Source: an uncultured Leucothrix sp.
GTDB lineage: Bacteria; Pseudomonadota; Gammaproteobacteria; Thiotrichales; Thiotrichaceae
NCBI GenBank assembly: GCA_937923375.1
Contig: CALAJG010000294.1
Coordinates: forward strand, 1-8,959
Length of the DNA stretch: 8,959 bases
Reading direction: 5' to 3'
In this document: piece by piece, positions 1 through 6,657 of the stretch
Numbering within the stretch: position 1 is the stretch's first letter
Layout: every line of letters starts with the position of its first letter
The notes under the pieces: model-generated
What the model was told of the DNA's origin: nothing
Databases searched by the model: none
Seen by the model: only the letters and a program-made list of their open reading frames with translations
Made by a program: the position numbers and the translations under genes

Positions 1-30
1 AATATAATGAAAATACCATAAGGAAATAAT

Positions 31-720
31 ATGAACATTAAAATGAAGGCTACCTTATTAGCATTATCACTAACAATTCTGGCAGGCTGCTCATCAACGC
101 CAACAGGCTTGGACAGAAAAGCACTGGCTGCCAACAAGATCGCTAGCGTTGACCTAACCGCTCCTGAGCAAATCACTTATACAAGAAGCCAAGGTGCATC
201 ACGCGCAACTAGTTTGATTGGTGGAGGGCTTGTTGGAGCGTTGGTAGGAATGGGTGTTGATGGAGCGATCAATATGAATCGGGCCAGCACGATTGCACCT
301 GTCATAAAGGCAATGGGCAACTACAATACGAACGAAGTGTTCAGAAGGAAGCTTGCAGCGATGAGAGGGCCAAGCTTTGCCCCCGGTTTAAAGGTTAATT
401 CTCATAAAGTGCCGGTTGAGAGCGCAGTCAATGTTTTAAATGTTGCCACTAGCTATGTGCTAAGTTCGAACCACCAAGCCGTGGGTGTCACTGCTGTGAG
501 TAAGATAAAACCGACAGCGAAATCGTCAATTTATGCCAGGAAGTTCAGTGCGACTTCGCCGATTGACATGGGGCTTAAGCAAGGTGAAAAGATCAATGCA
601 ACCCAGTGGTTGACTAAGAACCCTAGCAAGCTAAAGCAAGCCATTGAGAGCGCTATGGATAACATCATCCAGCAGATTTCGGTGGATATTAATACGGGTA
701 CGCCGGCAAAATCCAGCTAA
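31..720 (+). CDS. Glycine-zipper lipoprotein, function unknown
   Basis: A 229-residue predicted outer-membrane lipoprotein. It opens with a short basic N-region, a hydrophobic stretch and the lipobox LAGC, so Cys20 would be lipidated by the Lgt/LspA pathway. Residues 21-22 are Ser-Ser, with no Asp at +2, which favours Lol sorting to the outer membrane. Residues 61-80 form a glycine zipper (Gly64-66, 69, 73, 75, 78), a segment seen in envelope lipoproteins that contact membranes. The rest is mixed and unrecognised. AAGGA at 20-24 lies 6 bases before the ATG and supports this start; an internal ATG at 43 would also keep the lipobox. The next gene follows after 21 bases, so co-transcription is possible. 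The promoter lies largely outside the window. The lipoprotein call is strong; the role is unknown. Confidence 0.85.
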   Translation: MNIKMKATLLALSLTILAGCSSTPTGLDRKALAANKIASVDLTAPEQITYTRSQGASRATSLIGGGLVGALVGMGVDGAINMNRASTIAPVIKAMGNYNTNEVFRRKLAAMRGPSFAPGLKVNSHKVPVESAVNVLNVATSYVLSSNHQAVGVTAVSKIKPTAKSSIYARKFSATSPIDMGLKQGEKINATQWLTKNPSKLKQAIESAMDNIIQQISVDINTGTPAKSS

Positions 721-741
721 GGAAGTGCGTTCGAAGGCTTA

Positions 742-1422
742 ATGCTTATGCCAAATTTTGATTCTAATGATCCTGATGTCAGTACGATTCAACGTCTTAT
801 GGAAAGTCGTCCAGAGACGGAGTCCGTGGCCAGATTTAACCCTGGCCCGGGTATTTGTCGATTAGAATTAACGTTTGATATTGAAGCATTACGAAATGCC
901 CTCGATGAATGCTTAGCAAAAGCGTCATACCAAGGTGGCATGCAGGCGCAGGGTTTTTCTGCATTGCCACTGACGCAACGGCCGGGCCAAACCGAGTGGA
1001 CAGACAATGATTTATCAGGGCGCTATTGGTTGCGCGCTGATGATCGTTACGTCGAGGAGCCACGCGAAGACCTTGTTCCTGAAATTGAGTTTTCAGCGTT
1101 TAACCCCGAATTCAAGGGAACCTACTTCGAGTACGTGCATCAAGAACTGACGAAACGGTTTCCCATCGGCCGCACACGCGTGTTGTCTAAAACCCAATAT
1201 AACTGTAACTCTTGGCATCGTGACCCTGAGCCTCGGCTGCATATCCCCGTCATCAGCAACCCCGGATCGCTGTTTGTGGTAAACCATCATGTGACTCATT
1301 TACCCGCTGACGGCTCGGTCTATTTCACCGATACCCGTGGTTATCACACGGCGCTGAATGGCGGCGAAACTGATCGTGTCCACATAGTCGCTGCCTTGGC
1401 TTACGACCAGATCACTGATTAA
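742..1422 (+). CDS. Aspartyl/asparaginyl beta-hydroxylase-like 2OG-Fe(II) oxygenase
   Basis: A 226-residue cytosolic protein whose C-terminal half carries the aspartyl/asparaginyl beta-hydroxylase signature. His159-x-Asp161 and His202 would bind iron. RLHIP at 165-169, NPG at 173-175, and ALNGG plus Arg212-Val-His in the last strands would bind 2-oxoglutarate, as in this double-stranded beta-helix family. By family, such enzymes couple oxidative decarboxylation of 2-oxoglutarate to hydroxylation of a protein side chain or small molecule; the substrate here is unknown. Residues 1-120 are not recognised. The start is ambiguous: AAGG at 734-737 is 4 bases before ATG 742 and 10 before ATG 748, so the protein may be two residues shorter. 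It follows the lipoprotein gene closely. About 100 bases without any clear terminator separate it from the hydrolase gene. Confidence 0.8.
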   Translation: MLMPNFDSNDPDVSTIQRLMESRPETESVARFNPGPGICRLELTFDIEALRNALDECLAKASYQGGMQAQGFSALPLTQRPGQTEWTDNDLSGRYWLRADDRYVEEPREDLVPEIEFSAFNPEFKGTYFEYVHQELTKRFPIGRTRVLSKTQYNCNSWHRDPEPRLHIPVISNPGSLFVVNHHVTHLPADGSVYFTDTRGYHTALNGGETDRVHIVAALAYDQITD

Positions 1423-1522
1423 TTGGTCTCTGCGATCATTCCTGTTTCTCTGCACAGATTCTGCAAATCCTACCGCTACACTCGATCTTTAAACTCACCA
1501 TAAAATAACTAAGGCGTGACTA

Positions 1523-2536
1523 GTGCTCTGGATTTTCAGTTGGAGAAGGCTGCGCCTCTTAATAGTGTTGATATTGGGGCTGTTGTTATTAGGCTTAGGG
1601 ATCGCTAATCGTATCAATGAGTCAATCTTTTCACCGCCTCGCCGCGCGCTACAGGGGTATCATATGGACAGACTGACAAATCCAGCTGAATATGGGCTGA
1701 TAATTAGATCGCACCAGTGCCTGGAGGGAACGACGCCGTGCCTGCTCGTTGAGCCAGATGCGATCGCTGGAGTTGGAGAACGTGGAAAGCGAGTGCGCCA
1801 GCAACTTGCTGAGAAGCATTTTGATCTTCCTGCCTACGGGCGAGTGAAAGGTATCGTCGTTTTGCTGCATGGTCGTAAGGGTCGCAAAGAGGATTTATTG
1901 CCCGTTGCCGAACGCTTTGTCGCGGTTGGATTTCGTTGCCTACTGCTTGATATGCCTGCCCACGGCGATAGTAAAATTAACTCGATGAGCTTTGGAAAAA
2001 GTCAGCTTGAACGCGACTTGCCAGAACAGGCATTAAAAGAGGTGAAGCACTACTTTGGCTTACCCGATGAGCCTTCAGTGCTCTGGGGCATGTCGATGGG
2101 CGGCGCGTTTGCTATCAGTGCCGCCAGTAAACAATCGGCAGATTGGGATGCAATGATGATAATCAGCAGTTTCAGCTCTTTAGCTGAGGTGTTGAAAAAG
2201 CAAATCCCCGAGCGTTGGCAGGCTGCAGTGAGTGCTTTGATTCCCTTGTTAGATTTGGAGCGTAAGTTACGAGGCCTTCCAAAAATCACGCCGATACAAC
2301 CGCAGCGTTGGGCGGCATCAGTTACCGTTCCTTCATTGCTTGTGCATGGTGAGCGAGATACTTACGTGACACCTGAGCAAGGCCGAAAACTGTATAGTGC
2401 GATCGCTCACAATAATAAGCAGTGGATAACGGTGCCGGGCGCAAGTCACTCCAATGTCCTAGCGACGTCGATGCCGTTATATTCTGAAATGAGTGCCTGG
2501 CTCCTAAAGCAGCTTAGCCAGCCGTCCGAAAGGTAA
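1523..2536 (+). CDS. Membrane-anchored alpha/beta hydrolase
   Basis: A 337-residue serine hydrolase of the alpha/beta fold with one N-terminal hydrophobic helix (about residues 11-28) after a basic segment, suggesting an inner-membrane anchor with the catalytic domain outside the cytoplasm. Visible elements in order: the oxyanion-side LLHGRKGR at 114-121, DMPAHGDS at 143-150, the nucleophile elbow GMSMGG at 189-194 with Ser191, the acid Asp279 in GERDTYV, and His309 in GASHSN. The triad is therefore complete. The layout resembles serine aminopeptidase S33/lysophospholipase-like hydrolases, but the substrate cannot be told. The start is GTG: an in-frame stop lies at 1517-1519, AAGG at 1511-1514 sits 8 bases upstream, and the first ATG would remove the anchor. 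The 3' end overlaps the convergent alkB gene by 23 bases. Confidence 0.85.
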   Translation: MLWIFSWRRLRLLIVLILGLLLLGLGIANRINESIFSPPRRALQGYHMDRLTNPAEYGLIIRSHQCLEGTTPCLLVEPDAIAGVGERGKRVRQQLAEKHFDLPAYGRVKGIVVLLHGRKGRKEDLLPVAERFVAVGFRCLLLDMPAHGDSKINSMSFGKSQLERDLPEQALKEVKHYFGLPDEPSVLWGMSMGGAFAISAASKQSADWDAMMIISSFSSLAEVLKKQIPERWQAAVSALIPLLDLERKLRGLPKITPIQPQRWAASVTVPSLLVHGERDTYVTPEQGRKLYSAIAHNNKQWITVPGASHSNVLATSMPLYSEMSAWLLKQLSQPSER

Positions 2537-3164
2537 TGTTGATACGGTTATCGCCCCAAAACGGGTGGTAACTCGGCTTGATGGGCGACACGCCATGAAA
2601 GAATAACCGGGATTCACCACCCCATACCACGACATCACCGTGAGACACAGGCACTTTAATGGTCTTATCTGAACGCTGCGCCCCGCCAAACAGAAAGGTT
2701 GCAGGGACTCCTAGCGATACCGACACAATCGGTGCGGTAAAGTCTTTTTCATCTTTGTCTTGGTGTAATGACATTTTTGATTTTGGCGCATAGCGATTGA
2801 TTAGGCAGGCATCGGGTTTGAAGTCTTTGTAGCCAGCCTCAAGCGCGCACTGCTGTCCAATATCAAAAAGTAACTTGGGCATTTCAGGCCATGGCTGCTC
2901 TGTGATCGGGTCTACCTTGGAATAACGGTAACCTCGTCGATCGCTGATCCAGCCGTAATCGCCACAGCCTGTGATAGCTGCCGACATGGTGAACCCTCCA
3001 GCCGTTTTCATGTGTCGAAATGGGGCCTGTTGTTCAATGTCTTTTATCGTTGCGGATAGCTCTGCAGAACGATTAGACAAAAACTGCCTTAGTACGACCG
3101 CATCATCGCTGATGCTTTCGACCCAAGTTTCGCCGTTGTTGATGAAATCAAACAAATCATCCAT
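2514..3164 (-). CDS. alkB: DNA oxidative demethylase AlkB
   Basis: A 216-residue 2-oxoglutarate/Fe(II) dioxygenase that reverses alkylation damage such as 1-methyladenine and 3-methylcytosine in single-stranded DNA and RNA by oxidative demethylation. The length matches E. coli AlkB as I recall it, and long segments agree: PDACLINRYAP, MSLHQDKDE, PIVSVSLG, GDVVVWGGESRLF. Iron ligands are His134, Asp136 and His190. The 2-oxoglutarate-binding arginines are Arg207 and Arg213 in the closing NRINITFR. The nucleotide-recognition loop keeps GGFTMS (56-61) and Trp72. The gene stands alone: ada is not adjacent, and no clear Ada box or LexA box was seen upstream. The ribosome site is weak, AAGG about 12 bases before the ATG. 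The last codons overlap the hydrolase gene on the other strand. Confidence 0.96.
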   Translation of the reverse strand: MDDLFDFINNGETWVESISDDAVVLRQFLSNRSAELSATIKDIEQQAPFRHMKTAGGFTMSAAITGCGDYGWISDRRGYRYSKVDPITEQPWPEMPKLLFDIGQQCALEAGYKDFKPDACLINRYAPKSKMSLHQDKDEKDFTAPIVSVSLGVPATFLFGGAQRSDKTIKVPVSHGDVVVWGGESRLFFHGVSPIKPSYHPFWGDNRINITFRTAG

Positions 3165-3303
3165 GGGCAGTTTCTACCTTATTTCCTCTGCGAGTGCTAT
3201 TGCTTTAACAAGTTTCATTTGCTTCGCATGGATTGTCTACGTTTTTATTGTTTGCTGATTTACTGAGTCATAGTTTAGTCTTGGCTGCAGTTTAAAAACC
3301 AAC

Positions 3304-3328
3304 AAAAGCTCGGATCAGCCCAGCTTTT
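3304..3328. other. Stem-loop in the leader of the EamA transporter gene
   Basis: AAAAGCT (3304-3310) pairs with AGCTTTT (3322-3328), and an inner GG/CC pair narrows the loop to five bases. It sits between the divergent alkB and transporter genes, ending 7 bases before the AGGG ribosome site at 3336-3339. The A-tract/T-tract shape is that of a small bidirectional terminator, but a terminator so close to a start codon would be odd, so a leader structure affecting translation is equally possible. The pairing is seen in the sequence; the role is inference. Confidence 0.4.
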
Positions 3329-3345
3329 CAAAGTCAGGGCTCACC

Positions 3346-4209
3346 ATGCACGAACACAATAAAGGCATATTGCTGATGATCGTTACGACGGTCCTGTTTG
3401 CCTCGCAAGACACCATCACCAAATACCTGGGACAAAGCATACCGATACTTCAATTTGTTGGGGTGCGTTACATTGCTTTCTTTCTGTTTGCCTTGTGGTG
3501 GACGACCCGAAATAGCTCATTAAAAGAAGTGCTGAAGGTTAAAAACCCATGGCTACAGGCCTTGCGCGGCATCATTTTAGGGGTAGAAGTGGTGGCGTTT
3601 GGCTATGTGATTCGTGAGCTGGGTGTTGGAGAAATACAGAGTGATTTCATGGCCTACCCGCTTATAGTCACCGCGTTATCGCCTTATGTGCTCGGTGAAG
3701 TTGTTGGTTGGAAGCGTTGGGCGGCGGTTTTTATTGGGTTCGCGGGTACGTTGATTATCATTGCGCCTGGCTCTGCCTCTTTCTCAATCTATAGCCTGAT
3801 GGCGTTAGGACTGGCAGTAATGATTGCGATTTATACCTTGCTAACTCGCATGGTTTCTAGAACAGATAGCAATAACTCTTCGCTCTTTTATACCGCCGTG
3901 TTTGGTGCATTGGTTAGCGTGCCGTTTTTGCCTAGCGTTTGGCAGCCTCTAAATGTGGAGCAATCATTATTTGTTGGCGTTCTTTGTATTACCGGTGCGC
4001 TGAGCCATTTGTTTATGATTATGGCGGTAAAGCTGACGCCAGTGGTTGTCTTGCAGCCGTTTAATTATCTGGTATTGCCGTGGGCAATTTTTCTGGGTTT
4101 TCTGTTTTTTGGCGAGGTTATACCGCTGCATAAGTGGTATGGGATTGCGTTGGTTATTGGGGCTGGGGTGTTTATTGCGTGGAGGCAGAGGCAGATTAAG
4201 GGGGTTTAA
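3346..4209 (+). CDS. EamA/DMT-superfamily transporter
   Basis: A 287-residue inner-membrane protein of the drug/metabolite transporter superfamily, built as two EamA repeats of five helices. Repeat 1 spans about residues 6-140 and ends with LGEVVGWKRWAAVFIGFAGTLIII. Repeat 2 spans about 146-280 and ends with the matching FGEVIPLHKWYGIALVIGAGVFIAWR; the paired E-x-x-x-x-x-x-W-x-G pattern is typical of the family. Related proteins export amino acids, metabolites or drugs; the substrate is not visible here. The start is well supported by AGGG at 3336-3339, 6 bases before the ATG. The stop codon overlaps the stop of the convergent AraC-type gene. Regulation by that neighbour is possible but not shown, since their promoters are at opposite ends. 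Confidence 0.9.
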   Translation: MHEHNKGILLMIVTTVLFASQDTITKYLGQSIPILQFVGVRYIAFFLFALWWTTRNSSLKEVLKVKNPWLQALRGIILGVEVVAFGYVIRELGVGEIQSDFMAYPLIVTALSPYVLGEVVGWKRWAAVFIGFAGTLIIIAPGSASFSIYSLMALGLAVMIAIYTLLTRMVSRTDSNNSSLFYTAVFGALVSVPFLPSVWQPLNVEQSLFVGVLCITGALSHLFMIMAVKLTPVVVLQPFNYLVLPWAIFLGFLFFGEVIPLHKWYGIALVIGAGVFIAWRQRQIKGV

Positions 4210-5177
4210 GGGTGCTTTTGCTTCCATTGCCCTGCTGGGATACCCATGATCTTCTTAAACGCGCGTTGGAATGACGACTCAGAGCTATAGCCAACTTCGT
4301 GAGCAACAGCATCCACCTTAACACCTTCTTCGAGCAGCCGACTTGCAAGTTCCATTCTCCACTTGGCTAAATAACTCATTGGAGGCTCACCAACGAATCT
4401 ATTAAAGCGCTCAGCTAGTGCAGAACGGGACATTCCGACAGATTTCGCTAGCATATCCAAAGTCCATTTCTTGGTCGGTTCTTTGTGAATTAGTTCTAAT
4501 ACTTGTCCAATATGCTTATCTTTTAATGCCGTTAACCAATTTTCTACATTGTTAGTATCAAGTGTCTCCATGCACTGTCGAAGTGCTCTTAAGAACATCA
4601 GCTCGCTAAGTTTAGTCACCATGATGTTGCTGCCGTTCGAACTAGCCTTGCTTTCCGCAATGGCGGTCATCACCAACTCACGCATCAATTTGTCTTCACC
4701 CAGGCAGTTTTTTAGCACCAGCATATTTGGCAAAATGCCTATTAATGGATTCAAAGGGGATTTGTCACAACCAAAGTAACCACAAATTAAATTTGCTTTG
4801 GCTCCATCTTCTCCGATATTCATCATGGTAAATGGCTTGGAACTTCGAGCTGCCGTTTTGTAAAACTCGATATCTGCTGGAGTCCCTTCCCAAGTGTCCG
4901 GATCAGATGTAATGATGTGTTTTCCACCGGATGGCAGCATCAACACATCGCCGGTACTGATGGAGACCGGCCCATAAGAATCGTCACCTAGTTTGGTAAA
5001 AATATTGCCCTTCATAATAATGTGGAAGGGAATAACGTGATCAGCCCGAGGCATCATCGACGATCCGATTTGATCCATCGATGGGTTCATGGAAATCCAC
5101 GGGTCTGACGCATGCACTTCGAAGTACAGCGCGCCTTCCAAAGAAATCGCTCGCATTACATCAGCTAGAACGTCCAT
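4206..5177 (-). CDS. AraC-family regulator with cupin_6-type sensor domain
   Basis: A 323-residue transcription regulator. Residues 1-190 form a cupin-like ligand domain of the AraC_binding/cupin_6 type, recognised by the opening MDVLADVMRAISLEGALYFE, the PFHI segment and GDVLMLPSGGKHII. Residues about 222-320 are the AraC/XylS DNA-binding domain: helix-turn-helix 1 around 240-262 (LDMLAKSVGMSRSALAERF) and helix-turn-helix 2 around 288-310 with the family signature VGYSSESSFQRAFKK. The frame can be extended to a TTG at 5207, but no ribosome site precedes it and the family usually begins at this MDVL, so ATG 5177 is preferred. It is divergent from the DUF4242 gene and convergent with the EamA gene. 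By position it may control the DUF4242 gene and itself through the inverted repeat at 5222-5263. The effector is unknown. Confidence 0.9.
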   Translation of the reverse strand: MDVLADVMRAISLEGALYFEVHASDPWISMNPSMDQIGSSMMPRADHVIPFHIIMKGNIFTKLGDDSYGPVSISTGDVLMLPSGGKHIITSDPDTWEGTPADIEFYKTAARSSKPFTMMNIGEDGAKANLICGYFGCDKSPLNPLIGILPNMLVLKNCLGEDKLMRELVMTAIAESKASSNGSNIMVTKLSELMFLRALRQCMETLDTNNVENWLTALKDKHIGQVLELIHKEPTKKWTLDMLAKSVGMSRSALAERFNRFVGEPPMSYLAKWRMELASRLLEEGVKVDAVAHEVGYSSESSFQRAFKKIMGIPAGQWKQKHP

Positions 5178-5221
5178 ATCAGCTTCTACCTTCAACGATT
5201 GTCTCAAATTCTATCAAAAAT

Positions 5222-5263
5222 AGATTTTATGTCAAATATCCGTGGACTATAAGACATAAATCT
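5222..5263. promoter_or_regulatory. Inverted repeat between divergent AraC-type and DUF4242 genes
   Basis: AGATTTTATGTC (5222-5233) and GACATAAATCT (5253-5263) are reverse complements except for one extra T in the left arm, with a 19-base spacer. The pair lies in the divergent intergenic region, about 45 bases upstream of the regulator's ATG at 5177 and about 80 bases upstream of the DUF4242 ATG at 5344, a suitable place for an operator. Arm centres are roughly 30 bases apart, about three helical turns, so both arms face the same side of the DNA. Binding by the AraC-type protein is inference. No confident -10/-35 pair was found in either direction. Confidence 0.45.
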
Positions 5264-5298
5264 CGGGATCTGGGGCATTCTAAATAAGCTACCGATGT

Positions 5299-5325
5299 CC
5301 AATAATCTTTAATTGGTTCCCCAAT
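5299..5325 (+). promoter_or_regulatory. Alternating CCAAT/ATTGG/CCAAT leader element
   Basis: CCAAT at 5299-5303, ATTGG at 5312-5316 and CCAAT at 5321-5325 allow the middle block to pair with either flank, giving two mutually exclusive five-base stems just before the ribosome site of the DUF4242 gene. Stems this short may be chance; they could also be spaced protein-binding half-sites. Only the pattern is seen, and no role is claimed. Confidence 0.25.
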
Positions 5326-5343
5326 ATCAACATGGAGTTAACA

Positions 5344-6036
5344 ATGAAAAAGTACATAATTAAGTCAGTATCTGCGGCGCGTTTTTTTCTAATCGTTAGT
5401 CTTGCTATTTTATTGTCTGCCGCCATTGCACAGGCTGACAGGACTGTTTTGAAAGAAGACGCCCCCCTGAAACAATTTGTGGTTGTGCTGGATAATGCCT
5501 CAGCAGATATGCTTTCCGCTTCTCAGGTCGCTGCTGCGAAATCAGAGTCAAAAGATACGCCTGAGTCAACGTTTGCGGTATCGCTTCAGGAAGAGTTTCA
5601 GTCAAAAGAAATATCGTATGAAGTGCTTACGGCACAGGATGAGGAGAAATTATCAAAATACTTATCTGCATTGAACTTAAAACCGATTTCAGTGATTGAA
5701 ACTGAATTCACCAACGGGCCTTCTCTGGGGGGCGGTGAAGCAGTCAGTGAAATCCTTAAAGAAAATCATGACGTGTACATCATAGAGAGGGCGGTGCCGG
5801 GCATTTCCGGACTACCAATGGAGAAAATGAAGGAGGTATCGAAAGGCTCACAATCAGTGGTTGCGAAGTTTGGTGATGCTATGGAGTGGGATCGATCCTA
5901 CTTAACCAAGCAAGGCACTTTTTGCGTTTACCGAACGGATGACGAAAAGAATATTAAGGAGCACGGAAAACTGGCGGGGTTTCCCGTAGATAAAATATCA
6001 TTGGTTAAGCATGTCACTCATAAATTTGAGTTTTAA
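5344..6036 (+). CDS. Exported DUF4242 (SCO4226-like) domain protein
   Basis: A 230-residue exported protein. Residues 1-31 are a Sec signal peptide: basic MKKYIIK, a hydrophobic core at about 14-28, then AQA followed by Asp32. Residues about 33-140 are unrecognised, with an Ala/Ser/Glu-rich part that could be a linker. Residues about 146-230 match the DUF4242/SCO4226 nickel-binding family: YIIERAVPG, then WDRSYLTKQGTFCVYRTDD, then EHGKLAGFPVDKISLV. That family is a small ferredoxin-like fold; metal binding here is inference. The frame extends to ATG 5332, but GGAG at 5334-5337 overlaps that codon and lies 6 bases before ATG 5344, which decides the start. It is divergent from the AraC-type regulator, and a hairpin terminator candidate follows at 6078. 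Confidence 0.85.
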   Translation: MKKYIIKSVSAARFFLIVSLAILLSAAIAQADRTVLKEDAPLKQFVVVLDNASADMLSASQVAAAKSESKDTPESTFAVSLQEEFQSKEISYEVLTAQDEEKLSKYLSALNLKPISVIETEFTNGPSLGGGEAVSEILKENHDVYIIERAVPGISGLPMEKMKEVSKGSQSVVAKFGDAMEWDRSYLTKQGTFCVYRTDDEKNIKEHGKLAGFPVDKISLVKHVTHKFEF

Positions 6037-6077
6037 ATTGTAATACATCATTCCTGAATCCCATAAGGATTTACACA

Positions 6078-6126
6078 GCCCGCCACTTGCGCTATGAAGT
6101 TCGCATAATAGCGGGCCTTTGTATTT
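6078..6126 (+). terminator. Intrinsic terminator after the DUF4242 gene
   Basis: GCCCGC (6078-6083) pairs perfectly with GCGGGC (6111-6116), and an inner TGCG/CGCA pair (6088-6091 with 6102-6105) extends the stem. CTTTGTATTTT follows at once. It lies 41 bases after the DUF4242 stop on the + strand. The shape fits a rho-independent terminator with a larger than usual loop and an interrupted T-tract. Confidence 0.6.
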
Positions 6127-6302
6127 TAACCGTTCGGAGCTTCTTTGGCCCCGAACTTATCTTTCAGAAACATCCTCAAACACACCCAACTAATCAATAA
6201 TTCAGACCTAAATTTGATGGACTCCCTTACGATGTCGTTGGTTAATCAAGTCAAGAAAGTTGTTTAGACAGCCATTGATTCTGTGGGCAATTAAATTAGA
6301 AC
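6127..6302. other. Intergenic stretch without a recognised gene
   Basis: Part of the 312-base gene-free region between the DUF4242 gene and the toxin-like gene. It holds a second weak stem-loop (GTTCGG 6132-6137 with CCGAAC 6151-6156, followed by TTATCTTTC). A short frame at 6217-6267 (16 codons) has no ribosome site and is probably not a gene. No tRNA or known RNA was recognised. Confidence 0.5.
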
Positions 6303-6335
6303 TTTACACGTACGTATATTGTCGTACAATATGTA
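6303..6335 (+). promoter_or_regulatory. Promoter and palindromic operator of the toxin-antitoxin-like module
   Basis: A -35 box TTTACA (6303-6308) and -10 box TACAAT (6325-6330), each five of six to consensus with a 16-base spacer, lie just before the toxin-like gene. A perfect palindrome ATATTGT-CGT-ACAATAT (6316-6332) covers the -10 box, and the self-complementary ACGTACGT (6308-6315) adjoins it. This is the arrangement expected if the downstream antitoxin represses its own operon by blocking RNA polymerase. The predicted transcript start near 6337 would leave a very short leader that still includes AAGGA at 6338-6342. Repeats and boxes are seen; repression is inference. Confidence 0.65.
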
Positions 6336-6348
6336 AAAAGGAAAATAC

Positions 6349-6654
6349 ATGGGCTTTAAAGAAGTAAAAAGCAAAGTCATAGAGTGCTTAGACAATGGCT
6401 ACGTCATCCATGAAGCCCGAAATAACATAGATATCAAGAACCTTCTTTCGACTGGCGCTGTTTCAGTCAGTGAAGTAGCAACAATTATTGGAAGGTCCAG
6501 AGGGAATGATTATTCGAGCAGCCCACATCACTTCGATTCGGAAATAGACGTACACATCATAAAGACTGCTTATTCTGGAAAAGGTTGGTACATCAAGTGG
6601 TATTGTACTGAGCCCGACTGTGTATTCATAAGCGTCCACGAACTAGATAGGTGA
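6349..6654 (+). CDS. Putative toxin, MqsR/DUF4258-like
   Basis: A 101-residue soluble protein with the size and layout of RelE-fold mRNA interferase toxins. An N-terminal helix (KVIECLDNGYVIHEAR) is followed by a helical region with IIGRSRGNDYSSSPHH (46-61), then strands IDVHIIK (66-72), WYIKWY (80-85) and CVFISVHE (91-98). The order and spacing resemble MqsR as recalled (IIGLSESDFY, then a YLKITV-like strand, then a closing strand). HEAR at 21-24 also resembles the His-rich opening of DUF4258 proteins. Conserved-looking His60, His61, His69, Arg51 and Lys72 could be catalytic, but this is a guess. AAGGA at 6338-6342 is 6 bases before the ATG. The partner gene begins 3 bases after the stop, and toxin-first order is as in mqsRA. 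Family membership is likely; RNase activity is unproven. Confidence 0.65.
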   Translation: MGFKEVKSKVIECLDNGYVIHEARNNIDIKNLLSTGAVSVSEVATIIGRSRGNDYSSSPHHFDSEIDVHIIKTAYSGKGWYIKWYCTEPDCVFISVHELDR

Positions 6655-6657
6655 ACC

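Noticed and set aside
742..3164. Functional link between the two 2-oxoglutarate oxygenases in this stretch
   Set aside because: They belong to different subfamilies, lie on opposite strands with a hydrolase between them and share no promoter, so their closeness is probably coincidental.
2971..3258. A 95-codon + strand reading frame opposite the 5' part of alkB
   Set aside because: Most of it is antisense to a certain gene, it has no ribosome site or recognisable domain, and its hydrophobic tail comes from the AT-rich intergenic region.
3165..3345. Ada or LexA operator for alkB
   Set aside because: No CTG-N10-CAG site and no clear Ada-box spacing was found when reading the - strand upstream of alkB.
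5178..5207. Ten-residue N-terminal extension of the AraC-type regulator to a TTG start
   Set aside because: No ribosome site precedes the TTG, and the family usually begins at the MDVL-type start at 5177.
5332..5343. Upstream ATG giving four more residues to the DUF4242 protein
   Set aside because: This codon overlaps the GGAG ribosome site, which is correctly spaced for the ATG at 5344.
6217..6267. Short 16-codon frame in the gap before the toxin-like gene
   Set aside because: It has no ribosome site, no recognisable product and is well within chance length.
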